The notes under the pieces are model-generated. The model saw nothing but the letters and a program-made list of their open reading frames with translations. It was not told the DNA's origin and did not search any database. 64,000 nt of DNA from Nocardioides zeae (GTDB lineage: Bacteria; Actinomycetota; Actinomycetes; Propionibacteriales; Nocardioidaceae). Position numbers and translations under genes: made by a program. Positions 46,316 through 54,149 of this stretch are shown piece by piece (position 1 is the first letter of the stretch; each line of letters starts with the position of its first letter). The stretch covers positions 186,001 to 250,000 of the forward strand of contig NZ_JAAGXA010000006.1 in the NCBI RefSeq assembly GCF_010686755.1, in the 5' to 3' direction.

Positions 46316-47161
46316 ATGACCGCGGAGCCCGGCGAGGGCACGCTCGTCCCCGTGCACGGCCTGGGTGCGGTCGTGACGCTGCGGCTCCGCGGCACGGAGC
46401 GGGCCGCGCTGGTCGACACGGTCCGTGCGGCCTGGGAGCGGTGCCTCGTGCCGGCGCCCGCACCCGGCGGCGCCGGTGACGTCGTCGACGCCGGCACGCT
46501 CGACGTCGTGCTCGACGCGCCCGACGCCGATCCCGCCGACCGGCACGCGGCCGTCGCGGCGGGTGCGGTGGCCGGCACGTCGCTCGCCGACGTGATGCAC
46601 CAGCTGTCGCCGGCGGTCACCCTCCGCCTCATCGAGAGCCGCGCGGGGGCGCTCATGATGCTCCACGCCTGCGCCCTCGCCCACCCGGCGACGGGTCGCA
46701 CGGCGGTGCTCGTGGCACCGTCGGGCACGGGCAAGACGACGCTCGCCCGCACCCTCGGCACGACGTTCGGCTACCTGACCGACGAGACCGCCGGCATCGA
46801 CGCGCGCGGCCGGTTGCTGCCCTACCCCAAGCCGCTCTCCGTGATCCCGGTGCCCGGGGAGCCGATCAAGGACCAGCTCGCGCCCGCAGCCTGCGGGCTC
46901 GCGCCGGCGCCGGACGGTCCCCGGCTCGCTGCGGTCGTCCTGCTCGAGCGCGACGCGGCGGGTCCCGACGAGCCGGAGGTCGTGCCCGAGCCCACGGTCA
47001 CCGCGCTGGCGACCCTGGCGGGCCAGACGTCGTACCTCACCCGCATCGAACGGCCCCTCCACGCCCTGGCCGCGACGATCGAGCAGGGCGGCGGGCTGCG
47101 GCGCGTGCGCTACCGCGAGTCCGCCAGCCTCGCCCCCCTCCTCGAGGAGTGGCTGTCGTGA
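46316..47161 (+). CDS. HPr kinase-like P-loop protein
   Basis: 281 residues. The C-terminal half has the HprK-type nucleotide fold: HACALAHP and VLVAPSGTGKTTLARTLG (Walker A about 134-141), then YLTDETAGID. The N-terminal half lacks the HprK regulatory domain. HprK-related kinases of this type occur with PqqD-like proteins in peptide and exopolysaccharide clusters, where the substrate is unknown or a peptide. The gene overlaps the next PqqD-like gene in GTGA and is divergent from another PqqD. ATG 46316 has no ribosome site. Confidence 0.75.
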   Translation: MTAEPGEGTLVPVHGLGAVVTLRLRGTERAALVDTVRAAWERCLVPAPAPGGAGDVVDAGTLDVVLDAPDADPADRHAAVAAGAVAGTSLADVMHQLSPAVTLRLIESRAGALMMLHACALAHPATGRTAVLVAPSGTGKTTLARTLGTTFGYLTDETAGIDARGRLLPYPKPLSVIPVPGEPIKDQLAPAACGLAPAPDGPRLAAVVLLERDAAGPDEPEVVPEPTVTALATLAGQTSYLTRIERPLHALAATIEQGGGLRRVRYRESASLAPLLEEWLS

Positions 47162-47469
47162 GCGGGCTGCGGGTGCGGCGGGCGCCGGTGGCGGACTGGT
47201 ACGTCGAGGGCGAGGACTCCGCCGTGATGGTGGGCGCCACCGTCGTCGTGCTGTCGGCGCTCGCCACGGCGGTGCTCGAGATCCTCGACGCCGAGCGGAC
47301 CGCCGAGGACGGCTGGGTCGCCGCCACCGTCGTCACCGCCGGCCTGGTGGAGCGCTTCGGGGAGCCCGAGGGGCTCGACGTGCACGCCACGACCGCCGGC
47401 GTCCTGGCCGACCTCGCCGAGCAGCGGGTGGTGGAGACGGAGCAGCGGCCGGGACCGGCCGCGGGTTGA
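47158..47469 (+). CDS. small PqqD-like protein
   Basis: 103 residues. [40 protein letters not shown] and [16 protein letters not shown] follow the PqqD pattern of a strand, three helices and a final helix ending in a hydrophobic residue. The assignment is from pattern, not a named family. The GTG start overlaps the HprK-like stop by 4 bp, so the two proteins are made together. No peptide precursor is adjacent. Confidence 0.6.
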   Translation: MSGLRVRRAPVADWYVEGEDSAVMVGATVVVLSALATAVLEILDAERTAEDGWVAATVVTAGLVERFGEPEGLDVHATTAGVLADLAEQRVVETEQRPGPAAG

Positions 47470-47491
47470 CCCCGGTGGGACGCTGGAGGTC

Positions 47492-48355
47492 ATGAGCGAC
47501 CACGTCTCCGCAGCAGCGTCCGGCCACTTCCGCATCGGGGGCGAGCTCCCCGTCGTCCGCCTGGGCTACGGCGCCATGCAGATCACCGGCGAGGGGGTCT
47601 GGGGCTGGCCCGACGACCGGGAGGGCGCGATCGCCGTGCTCCGCCGGGCCGTCGAGCTGGGCGTGACCTTCATCGACACCGCCGACTCCTACGGCCCGAC
47701 CGTCTCCGAGGAGCTCATCGCCGAGGCTCTGCGGCCCTACGCCGACGACCTCGTCATCGCCACCAAGGCCGGCCTGGTGCGCACCGGCCCGGCGCAGTGG
47801 GTGCCGGTCGGCCACCCGGCGTACCTGCGCCAGCAGGCGGAGCTCAGCCTCCGCCGCCTCGGCGTCGAGGCCATCGACCTGTTCCAGCTCCACCGCGTGG
47901 ACCCGGCCTTCCCGCTCGAGGACCAGGTGGGCGAGCTGAAGAAGCTGCAGGAGGAGGGCAAGGTGCGCCACATCGGGCTCTCCGAGGTCTCCCTCGGTCA
48001 GCTGCAGGAGGCCCGCGAGGTCGCCGAGATCGCGACGGTGCAGAACCTCTTCAACCTGGTGAAGCGCGACGCGGAGCCGCTGCTCGACTACTGCGACGCG
48101 GAGGGCATCGGGTTCATCCCGTGGTTCCCGCTCGCGACCGGCGAGCTCGCCGGGGCCGACGGCCCGCTGGCGCAGTCCTCCCGCGACCACGGGGCCGAGC
48201 CGTCGCAGCTGGCCCTCGCCTGGCTGCTGCGCCGCTCGCCCGTCGTGCTGCCGATCCCCGGCACGAAGACCGTGGCGCACCTCGAGACGAACGTCGCGGC
48301 AGCGGCCATCGAGCTGAGCGACGAGGAGTACGCGGCCCTCGACGCCGTGCGCTGA
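47492..48355 (+). CDS. aldo/keto reductase
   Basis: 287 residues, TIM-barrel oxidoreductase using NADPH. The tetrad is intact: Asp62 and Tyr67 in [12 protein letters not shown], Lys92 in VIATKAGLV and His134 in [27 protein letters not shown] binds the cofactor. ATG 47492 follows tggaggt closely. Substrate unknown. The luciferase-like gene follows 18 nt later and may share its transcript. Confidence 0.93.
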   Translation: MSDHVSAAASGHFRIGGELPVVRLGYGAMQITGEGVWGWPDDREGAIAVLRRAVELGVTFIDTADSYGPTVSEELIAEALRPYADDLVIATKAGLVRTGPAQWVPVGHPAYLRQQAELSLRRLGVEAIDLFQLHRVDPAFPLEDQVGELKKLQEEGKVRHIGLSEVSLGQLQEAREVAEIATVQNLFNLVKRDAEPLLDYCDAEGIGFIPWFPLATGELAGADGPLAQSSRDHGAEPSQLALAWLLRRSPVVLPIPGTKTVAHLETNVAAAAIELSDEEYAALDAVR

Positions 48356-48373
48356 GCCGGGGTCGACCCTGCG

Positions 48374-49414
48374 ATGACACGACCGCTGCGCCGTCTCGGC
48401 TTCCTCACCATCGGGCTGTTCGACCCCGACGAGCCCCGCGCCGGCCACGAGGCGACGCTCCGCATCATCGAGCTCGGCGAACGGCTCGGGTTCGACAGTG
48501 CCTACGTGCGCCACCGGCACCTGCAGCACGGCATCTCCTCGCCGCTCACGTTCCTGGCTGCCGCCAGCCAGCGCACCCGCCGCATCGACCTCGGTACGGC
48601 GGTCATCCCCCTGGGCTGGGAGAACCCGCTGCGCCTGGCCGAGGACCTGGCCACCGTCGACGTCCTGTCCGGCGGGCGGCTCCAGCCCGGCGTCAGCGTC
48701 GGTCCGCCGATGCAGTGGGAGCACGTGCGCGGCGCGCTCTACCCCGACACCGCCGACGTGGAGGACTTCTCCTACGCACGGGTCGAGCGCCTGCTGCGGC
48801 ACCTCCGCGGCGAGCCGGCGAGCACGTTCAGCGGCCAGCAGGGGATCGAGGTGTTCTCCGAGCGCGTGCAGCCGCACGCGCCCGGTCTCGCCGACCGGGT
48901 CTGGTACGGCGCCGGCTCGGTCCGGTCCGCCACGTGGGCGGGGCGGCAGGGCCTGGGGCTGCTGAGCAGCAACGTCGTGAAGCACGAGGGCGACCCGGGG
49001 GAGCCCGTCGACTTCGCGCGGGCGCAGCGCGCCCAGATGGATGCGTTCCTGGCCGCCCACCCCGACCCCGGCGCGGCGCGGCTGTCGCAGGGGCTGGTGG
49101 TCGTGCCGACCGACAGCGCGTCCGCCGACCAGCGGCGGCGCTACGAGCAGTACGCCGCGGAGCGACTGCCCCGCACCGCGGAGCCCCAGGGGCCGGCCCG
49201 GATGCTCTTCGCCCCCGACCTCGTCGGGCCCTCCGAGCAGCTCGCCGAGCAGCTCCGGGCGCACGCGGGCTTCCAGGCCGTCGACGAGGTCGTCGTCGCG
49301 CTGCCCTTCACCTTCGACCACGAGGACTACGTGCAGATCCTCACCGACATCGCGGAACGCCTGGCGCCCGCGCTGGGGTGGACGGGCCCGGCGGACGACG
49401 GGGACCCCGCGTGA
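48374..49414 (+). CDS. LLM-class flavin-dependent oxidoreductase
   Basis: 346 residues, luciferase-like TIM barrel. Family features are FDSAYVRHRHLQHG, RIDLGTAVIPLGWENPLRLAEDLATVDVLS (split here as adjacent segments) and the helical end. In actinobacteria these enzymes use FMN or F420; cofactor and substrate cannot be assigned. It overlaps the YbaK gene in GTGA. Confidence 0.88.
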   Translation: MTRPLRRLGFLTIGLFDPDEPRAGHEATLRIIELGERLGFDSAYVRHRHLQHGISSPLTFLAAASQRTRRIDLGTAVIPLGWENPLRLAEDLATVDVLSGGRLQPGVSVGPPMQWEHVRGALYPDTADVEDFSYARVERLLRHLRGEPASTFSGQQGIEVFSERVQPHAPGLADRVWYGAGSVRSATWAGRQGLGLLSSNVVKHEGDPGEPVDFARAQRAQMDAFLAAHPDPGAARLSQGLVVVPTDSASADQRRRYEQYAAERLPRTAEPQGPARMLFAPDLVGPSEQLAEQLRAHAGFQAVDEVVVALPFTFDHEDYVQILTDIAERLAPALGWTGPADDGDPA

Positions 49415-49884
49415 GCGAGGAGCGAGCGGTCGCGGCCGCGCGAGCCCTCGGCGTACCCGTCACGGTGACGCGGCACGGTCCGGTCGCATCGCTGGAGGAG
49501 GCGGCCGCGGCCCGCGGCGTCGCGCCGGACCGCCTCGTCAAGACGCTGGTGGTGCGGCGCGGGGACGACGACCACCTCCTGGTGCTGGTGCCGGGGGACC
49601 GCACGATCAGCTGGCCGCGGCTGCGCGCCCTGCTCGGCGTCTCGCGGCTCTCCATGCCGTCGGCCGCCGACGCGCAGCGCGCCACCGGCTACGCCCGGGG
49701 CACCATCACGCCGTTCGGAGCCGCACCCGGACCGCACGGCCCCTGGCCCGTCGTCGCCGACAGCCGGGTCACCGGCACGATCTCCATCGGCGGTGGCGAC
49801 CACGGCGTCGGGCTGACGGTGGAGGCGGAGGCCCTGCTCGCGGCGTACGACGCGGTCGTCGCCGACGTCACGGACCCCGCCTGA
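49411..49884 (+). CDS. YbaK/EbsC-type aminoacyl-tRNA deacylase
   Basis: 157 residues. The YbaK fold carries the conserved lysine in DRLVKTLVVRRGD, and LVPGDRTISWPRLRALLG and GGDHGVGLTVEAEALL match the family. Members clear mischarged Cys/Ala from tRNA-Pro. GTG 49411 overlaps the upstream gene by 4 bp. The gene ends 26 bp before a 76-nt palindrome. Confidence 0.85.
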   Translation: MSEERAVAAARALGVPVTVTRHGPVASLEEAAAARGVAPDRLVKTLVVRRGDDDHLLVLVPGDRTISWPRLRALLGVSRLSMPSAADAQRATGYARGTITPFGAAPGPHGPWPVVADSRVTGTISIGGGDHGVGLTVEAEALLAAYDAVVADVTDPA

Positions 49885-49910
49885 CGTCGGCGCCTTCTCC
49901 TGTCCGCCCT

Positions 49911-49986
49911 CCGTGTAACGCGGTGTCCGGGCTACTGGAGCAGTGGTCGACCGCTTCTCCAGTAGCCATAACACCGCGTTACACGG
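49911..49986. repeat. 76-nt near-perfect palindrome between convergent genes
   Basis: Outer arms CCGTGTAACGCGGTGT and ACACCGCGTTACACGG (16 bp) pair exactly. Inner arms GCTACTGGAG and CTCCAGTAGC (10 bp) also pair, separated by 4-nt unpaired stretches (ccgg/cata). The centre is GGTCGACC. It can fold into one long hairpin on either strand. It probably terminates both convergent transcripts; there is no T run. Confidence 0.9.
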
Positions 49987-50033
49987 GGAGGGGGCGGTGC
50001 GAGGCCACCACCAACCCCGCCCCGAAGGGACGG

Positions 50034-50876
50034 TCAGGAGACCTGGGCCAGGATGTTCTGGGTGATCTCGTCGATGCTCGCGCCACCCACCTGCTGGCCG
50101 TCGACGAGCACGGTCGGGGTGCCCTGCACGCCGTTGTCGGCGGCGGCGGTGCCGGCCTCCTCGACCCAGTCCTCGAACGCGAGGTCCTCGATGCCGGGGC
50201 GCACGGCGTCCTCGTCGGCCCCGGCGACGACGGCCTGGTCGACGAGCCAGTCATCGTCGGGGAACGGGCCGCTCTCGGAGGGCTGCTGGTCGTAGAGGAG
50301 GTCGTGGAACGTCTTCGCGGCGTCCGGCCCGGCGGCGTCCATGACGACCGCCATCGCGTTGGCCGAGCGCAGGGAGTAGTCGCTGATGCGGCCGAGGAGG
50401 TCGAAGACGCGGTACTCGACGACGATGTCGCCGGAGTCGACGAGCTGGGTCAGCTGGTCGCTGCTCGCCGCCTCGAGGGCGCCGCAGAACGGGCAGAGGA
50501 AGTCCTCGTAGATCACCACGCGGTGCTCGGCGCCCGGGTCGCCGAACGCGAACCCGTAGTCGGAGGTGACCTCGCCCGTCAGGTTGACGCTGTCGCCGCT
50601 GCCGGGGGCCGTCGCCGACCCCGCGTCGTCGGAGGGAGCGTCGGAGGGGTCGGTGCTGCGTCCCACGCCGGGAGCGTCGGCCTCCGCGCCGCCGTCGTCG
50701 TCACCGCCGGTGAACACGAGCACACCGATGATGACCACGGCCACGGCGACGACGACCCCGCCGACGATCAGCCACTCGCGGAGGCGCTCCTTGCGCTGCG
50801 CCTCGCGCTGGGCACGGGCCGCGACCTCCGCCCGGCTCTGCTTCGGTCCGTCGGGCCTGCCGGGCGCCTGGGCCAT
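50034..50876 (-). CDS. membrane-anchored DsbA-like thioredoxin-fold protein
   Basis: 280 residues. A charged N-terminus, one helix (LIVGGVVVAVAVVIIGVLVF, about 36-55), an acidic low-complexity linker, and a DsbA/thioredoxin domain outside the cell with the active site YEDFLCPFCGALE (CPFC) and the cis-proline region GVQGTPTVLVDGQ. It should form or shuffle disulfides in exported proteins. ATG 50876 is used. Its partner VKOR-type oxidase is not nearby. Confidence 0.9.
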   Translation of the reverse strand: MAQAPGRPDGPKQSRAEVAARAQREAQRKERLREWLIVGGVVVAVAVVIIGVLVFTGGDDDGGAEADAPGVGRSTDPSDAPSDDAGSATAPGSGDSVNLTGEVTSDYGFAFGDPGAEHRVVIYEDFLCPFCGALEAASSDQLTQLVDSGDIVVEYRVFDLLGRISDYSLRSANAMAVVMDAAGPDAAKTFHDLLYDQQPSESGPFPDDDWLVDQAVVAGADEDAVRPGIEDLAFEDWVEEAGTAAADNGVQGTPTVLVDGQQVGGASIDEITQNILAQVS

Positions 50877-50997
50877 GCGTCCACGCCTCACTTCGTCGGG
50901 GAGCTCGGGATCGTTGCTGGCTCCTGAGGCTAGGCAGGGTTCCTTAATCCATCCTGAGCCGGTGCCGGGCGCGGGCCGTCCCGCGCCGGGCACGTGC

Positions 50998-51069
50998 GGG
51001 GGCGCGGGCAGGGGCGCGGGCGGGGGCGCGGGCGGGGGCGCGGGCGGGGGCGCGGGCGGGGGCGCGGGC
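50998..51069 (+). repeat. 12-bp G-rich minisatellite (GGGGGCGCGGGC), 6 copies
   Basis: Six units of 12 bp begin at 50998, 51010, 51022, 51034, 51046 and 51058; the second has A at its first position. The array lies 21 nt before orn and on the other side of the DsbA-like gene. With this many runs of G it could form G-quadruplexes. Confidence 0.9.
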
Positions 51070-51089
51070 GGGGCGTAGGCTGCGACGTC

Positions 51090-51743
51090 GTGACGGACCG
51101 ACTGGTGTGGATCGACTGCGAGATGACGGGCCTCGACCTGGGTGCGGACGCGCTCATCGAGGTGGCCGCGCTCGTCACCGACTTCGAGCTGAACGTGCTG
51201 GGCGACGGGGTGGACCTCATCATCAAGCCCGAGCCGGAGGCGCTGGCGCAGATGGGCGACTTCGTGCGCGACATGCACGAGAAGTCGGGCCTGCTCGCGC
51301 AGCTCGACACCGGCATGACCCTCGCCGAGGCAGAGGCCGAGGTGCTCGCCTACGTGAAGAACCACTGCCCGGACGGCAGCCGCCCGCCGCTCGCCGGCAA
51401 CACGGTGGCCACGGACCGCTCCTTCCTCGCGCGGGACATGACGGAGCTCGAGGGCTTCCTCCACTACCGCATCGTCGACGTCTCCTCCATCAAGGAGCTG
51501 TCGCGCCGCTGGTTCCCGCGGGCCTACTACCAGGCGCCGAAGAAGCGCGGCAACCACCGCGCGCTCGCCGACATCCAGGAGAGCATCGAGGAGCTGCGCT
51601 ACTACCGCGAGGCCGTCTTCGTCCCGTCCCCCGGTCCGAGCTCGGCGCAGGCCGGCGAGATCGCCCGCCGCCACGGCGGCGCACTGACCGGTATCGGGGA
51701 CCCGGAGACCGGATCTGACCCGGGTGGTCAGAGCACCCCCTGA
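51090..51743 (+). CDS. orn: oligoribonuclease
   Basis: 217 residues. Orn degrades 2-5 nt RNA, the end step of mRNA decay, and pGpG. The DEDDh residues are visible: VWIDCEMTGLDLGAD, LAGNTVATDRSFLARDM, and KRGNHRALADIQESIEELRYYR with the histidine. GTG 51090 gives the family N-terminus. TAGGCT lies 8 nt before it without a ribosome site, so translation may be leaderless. tRNA-His follows as in mycobacteria. The last 30 residues are a variable tail. Confidence 0.95.
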   Translation: MTDRLVWIDCEMTGLDLGADALIEVAALVTDFELNVLGDGVDLIIKPEPEALAQMGDFVRDMHEKSGLLAQLDTGMTLAEAEAEVLAYVKNHCPDGSRPPLAGNTVATDRSFLARDMTELEGFLHYRIVDVSSIKELSRRWFPRAYYQAPKKRGNHRALADIQESIEELRYYREAVFVPSPGPSSAQAGEIARRHGGALTGIGDPETGSDPGGQSTP

Positions 51744-51797
51744 GACCCGGTACACTTCTGCCCGGCCCGTCGCGATGAGAGTCGCGCACGCGGTCGT

Positions 51798-51874
51798 GGT
51801 GGGTATAGCTCAGCTGGTAGAGCGCCGCCTTGTGGTGGCGGATGTCGCGGGTTCGAGTCCCGTTACTCACCCCA
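51798..51874 (+). tRNA. tRNA-His (anticodon GTG)
   Basis: 77 nt counting the extra 5' G and encoded CCA. Acceptor GTGGGTA pairs with TACTCAC, and G at 51798 faces C73, the histidine-specific G(-1). The anticodon loop TTGTGGT gives GTG. The T arm CGGG-TTCGAGT-CCCG is canonical. TACACT at 51751-51756 is the likely -10 box. Confidence 0.96.
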
Positions 51875-51876
51875 TG

Positions 51877-51908
51877 GAACGCGCGAGGCCCTCGGGCCTC
51901 GCGCGTTC
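51877..51908 (+). terminator. hairpin terminator after tRNA-His
   Basis: GAACGCGCGAGGCC and GGCCTCGCGCGTTC make a perfect 14-bp stem around ctcg, followed by gtcattt. Confidence 0.9.
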
Positions 51909-51950
51909 GTCATTTCCGAGGGTCCCTGCAGGTCGGGCTCCGTCCCGGCG

Positions 51951-54023
51951 CTACCGCGCGCCGACGCCCAGCCGGGGGAGCACGACGAGGAACGTCGAGC
52001 CGATCGAGGGCTCCGACGTGGCGCCGATGACGCCACCGTGCTGCTCGATGATCGCGTGCGCGATGGAGAGCCCGAGGCCGGTGCCCTGGATCGCCTCGCG
52101 CTTCGCGATCGACGAGCGGAAGAACTGGGTGAACAGCTGGTCCTGCTCCTCCAGGGGGATGCCGAGGCCGGTGTCGCTGACCTCGAGCACCGCCTCCTCC
52201 GCCTCGAGCTTGACGGAGACGTCCACCTGTCCGCCGTCGGGGGTGAACTTGAGGGCGTTCGTCAGCAGGTTGAGCACGACGCGCTCGAGCATCCCCGCGT
52301 CGCCTTCGACGAGGGCCTTGCTCTCACCCAGCGTCACGCGCACGTCGAGCGCGCGCGTCTCGAGCTGGGGGGCCACGACGTCGTACGCCGAGCGCACGAC
52401 GTCCCGCAGGTCGAGCGGCTCGCTGGCGAGGTCGAGCTGCCCGGCGTTGACGCGCGAGAGCACGAGGAGGTCCTCCACGAGCGAGCGGAGGCGCTCGCCG
52501 TTGTTGATGATGCGGTCGAGGGTCTGCGCCACCAGCGGCGGGAGGTCCCCGAGGTCGCCGTCGGCGAGCATCGTGGCGTAGCCGAGCACGCTCGTGAGCG
52601 GGGTCCGCAGCTCGTGGCTGACGGTCGAGACGAGGGCGTCCTTCATGCGGTCGGCCTGCTCGAGGCGCTCGACGGCCTCGCGCTCGCTGAGCAGGGCCGC
52701 CAGGAGCGCGTCCTGGCGCTGCACCCGCGCGGTGACGTCCTCGGACGTGCAGACGTAGCCGACGACCTCGCCGCGCTGGTCGTGCATGCGCGTGATGGTG
52801 AGCGAGTGGGTGCGCATCTCCCCGGACCTGCGGCGCATGCGCCAGTCGCGCGGCTCGCTCGAGCGCTTCGTGAGGGCGCGGGCGATCCGGTGGAACTCGG
52901 GCGCGGTGCCGACGGCCTCCGCCTGCGCGTGCAGCTCCGACCTCGGGACGAACGAGGCCGGGGTCTGCCCCAGCATCTCGCGTGCGTCGTACCCCAGCAG
53001 CAGCTCGGCGCCCACGTTGAACAGCGTGATGCGCCCGTCGCGGTCGGTGCCGATGATGGCGGTCCGCGTGGCCGAGTCCATGATCCGGCCCACGAGCTCG
53101 CGCTCGCGGTGCGCCTCCGCGGAGCGCTCGCGGAACAGCTGCGCCACGAGGGTGTACGGCACCACGAGGAGCACCGCGCTCACGAGGAACAGGTGCAGCA
53201 CCGTGCTGTCGTGCACCGCCGTGCCCTCGCGCAGGGAGACGCTGTAGGGGCCGACCCCCAGGGAGGCGAAGGTCAGGACCGCGACGGAGACCACGAACAG
53301 CTGCGCGATCATGTCCGTCAGCGTCAGGCGGAGCGCGCCCCACGCCAGGAGCGGCACGAGCGTGAACGCCCACGCGACCTCGTCCTGCAGCGTGAAGACC
53401 GCGCTGGTCGCCAGGAGCACCGCGATCCACTGGGCCCAGCGTTCCGGGTCGGTCACCCGGAGGGTGGCCCGGTCGAGGCGCAGGAACGGGAGCACCAGCA
53501 GCAGCTGGGAGAACGCGGTGGCGAGCACGACCAGCATCGACCGGCTGGGCCCGGGTTGCACGCCGGCGGCGGCGACGAAGCCGGCGAGCGCGAGCACGCC
53601 CAGCAGCGGCCCGAGGGTGCCGGCGACGAGCCAGCGGGCCAGGTCGCCCTGGCTCCGCAGCCACGGCCGTCCACGCCCCCGCCAACGCAGCACGACCGAT
53701 CCCACGAGCGCCTGTGCCGCCACGCTGACCCCGAAGCCGACAGCGGTGAGGGGGCGGACCTCGGACAACGACATCGTCCACCAGCCGACGAGGCCGCCGA
53801 GCACGATCGGCACCGGCGCCCAGCGGCGGGGCGCCACGATGACCGCGACCGTCACCAGGCCGACCGGCCACTGGGTGAACGCCACCACCCAGGACTCGCC
53901 CCAGTAGGTCGCGGTGAACCCGAGCCCGAGCACCACGAGGAGCAGCGACGCCGGGAGGCGGAGGCCCGTGAACGGGTCGCCCGTCCCGGGACGGGCGGTG
54001 CCCGTCTCGCTGGTGCTGCTCAC
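51951..54023 (-). CDS. MASE1/PAS sensor histidine kinase
   Basis: 690 residues. About eight membrane helices (first ~320 residues) of MASE1 type, a PAS domain (IIGTDRDGRITLFNVGAELL, then YVCTSEDVTARVQRQDA), a HisKA dimer helix with ALVSTVSHELRTPLTSVLGY, and an ATPase (NLLTNALKFTPDGGQVDVSV, DTGLGIPLEEQDQLFTQFFR, GTGLGLSIAHAIIEQHGG). No response regulator is adjacent. The signal is unknown; PAS domains may bind a small ligand. GTG 54023 follows gggagg. Confidence 0.92.
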   Translation of the reverse strand: MSSTSETGTARPGTGDPFTGLRLPASLLLVVLGLGFTATYWGESWVVAFTQWPVGLVTVAVIVAPRRWAPVPIVLGGLVGWWTMSLSEVRPLTAVGFGVSVAAQALVGSVVLRWRGRGRPWLRSQGDLARWLVAGTLGPLLGVLALAGFVAAAGVQPGPSRSMLVVLATAFSQLLLVLPFLRLDRATLRVTDPERWAQWIAVLLATSAVFTLQDEVAWAFTLVPLLAWGALRLTLTDMIAQLFVVSVAVLTFASLGVGPYSVSLREGTAVHDSTVLHLFLVSAVLLVVPYTLVAQLFRERSAEAHRERELVGRIMDSATRTAIIGTDRDGRITLFNVGAELLLGYDAREMLGQTPASFVPRSELHAQAEAVGTAPEFHRIARALTKRSSEPRDWRMRRRSGEMRTHSLTITRMHDQRGEVVGYVCTSEDVTARVQRQDALLAALLSEREAVERLEQADRMKDALVSTVSHELRTPLTSVLGYATMLADGDLGDLPPLVAQTLDRIINNGERLRSLVEDLLVLSRVNAGQLDLASEPLDLRDVVRSAYDVVAPQLETRALDVRVTLGESKALVEGDAGMLERVVLNLLTNALKFTPDGGQVDVSVKLEAEEAVLEVSDTGLGIPLEEQDQLFTQFFRSSIAKREAIQGTGLGLSIAHAIIEQHGGVIGATSEPSIGSTFLVVLPRLGVGAR

Positions 54024-54149
54024 GCGTCCTCCCTGCCGGGCCGGCATCGCCGGCCCCTCGTTGCCGCACATTCTCACCCCAACGGCGGGGCTTGGCAGGG
54101 GAACGCCGCTCTGTCCGGTCCTGGAGGGCCGCGCCCTAGGGTGGCCGAC

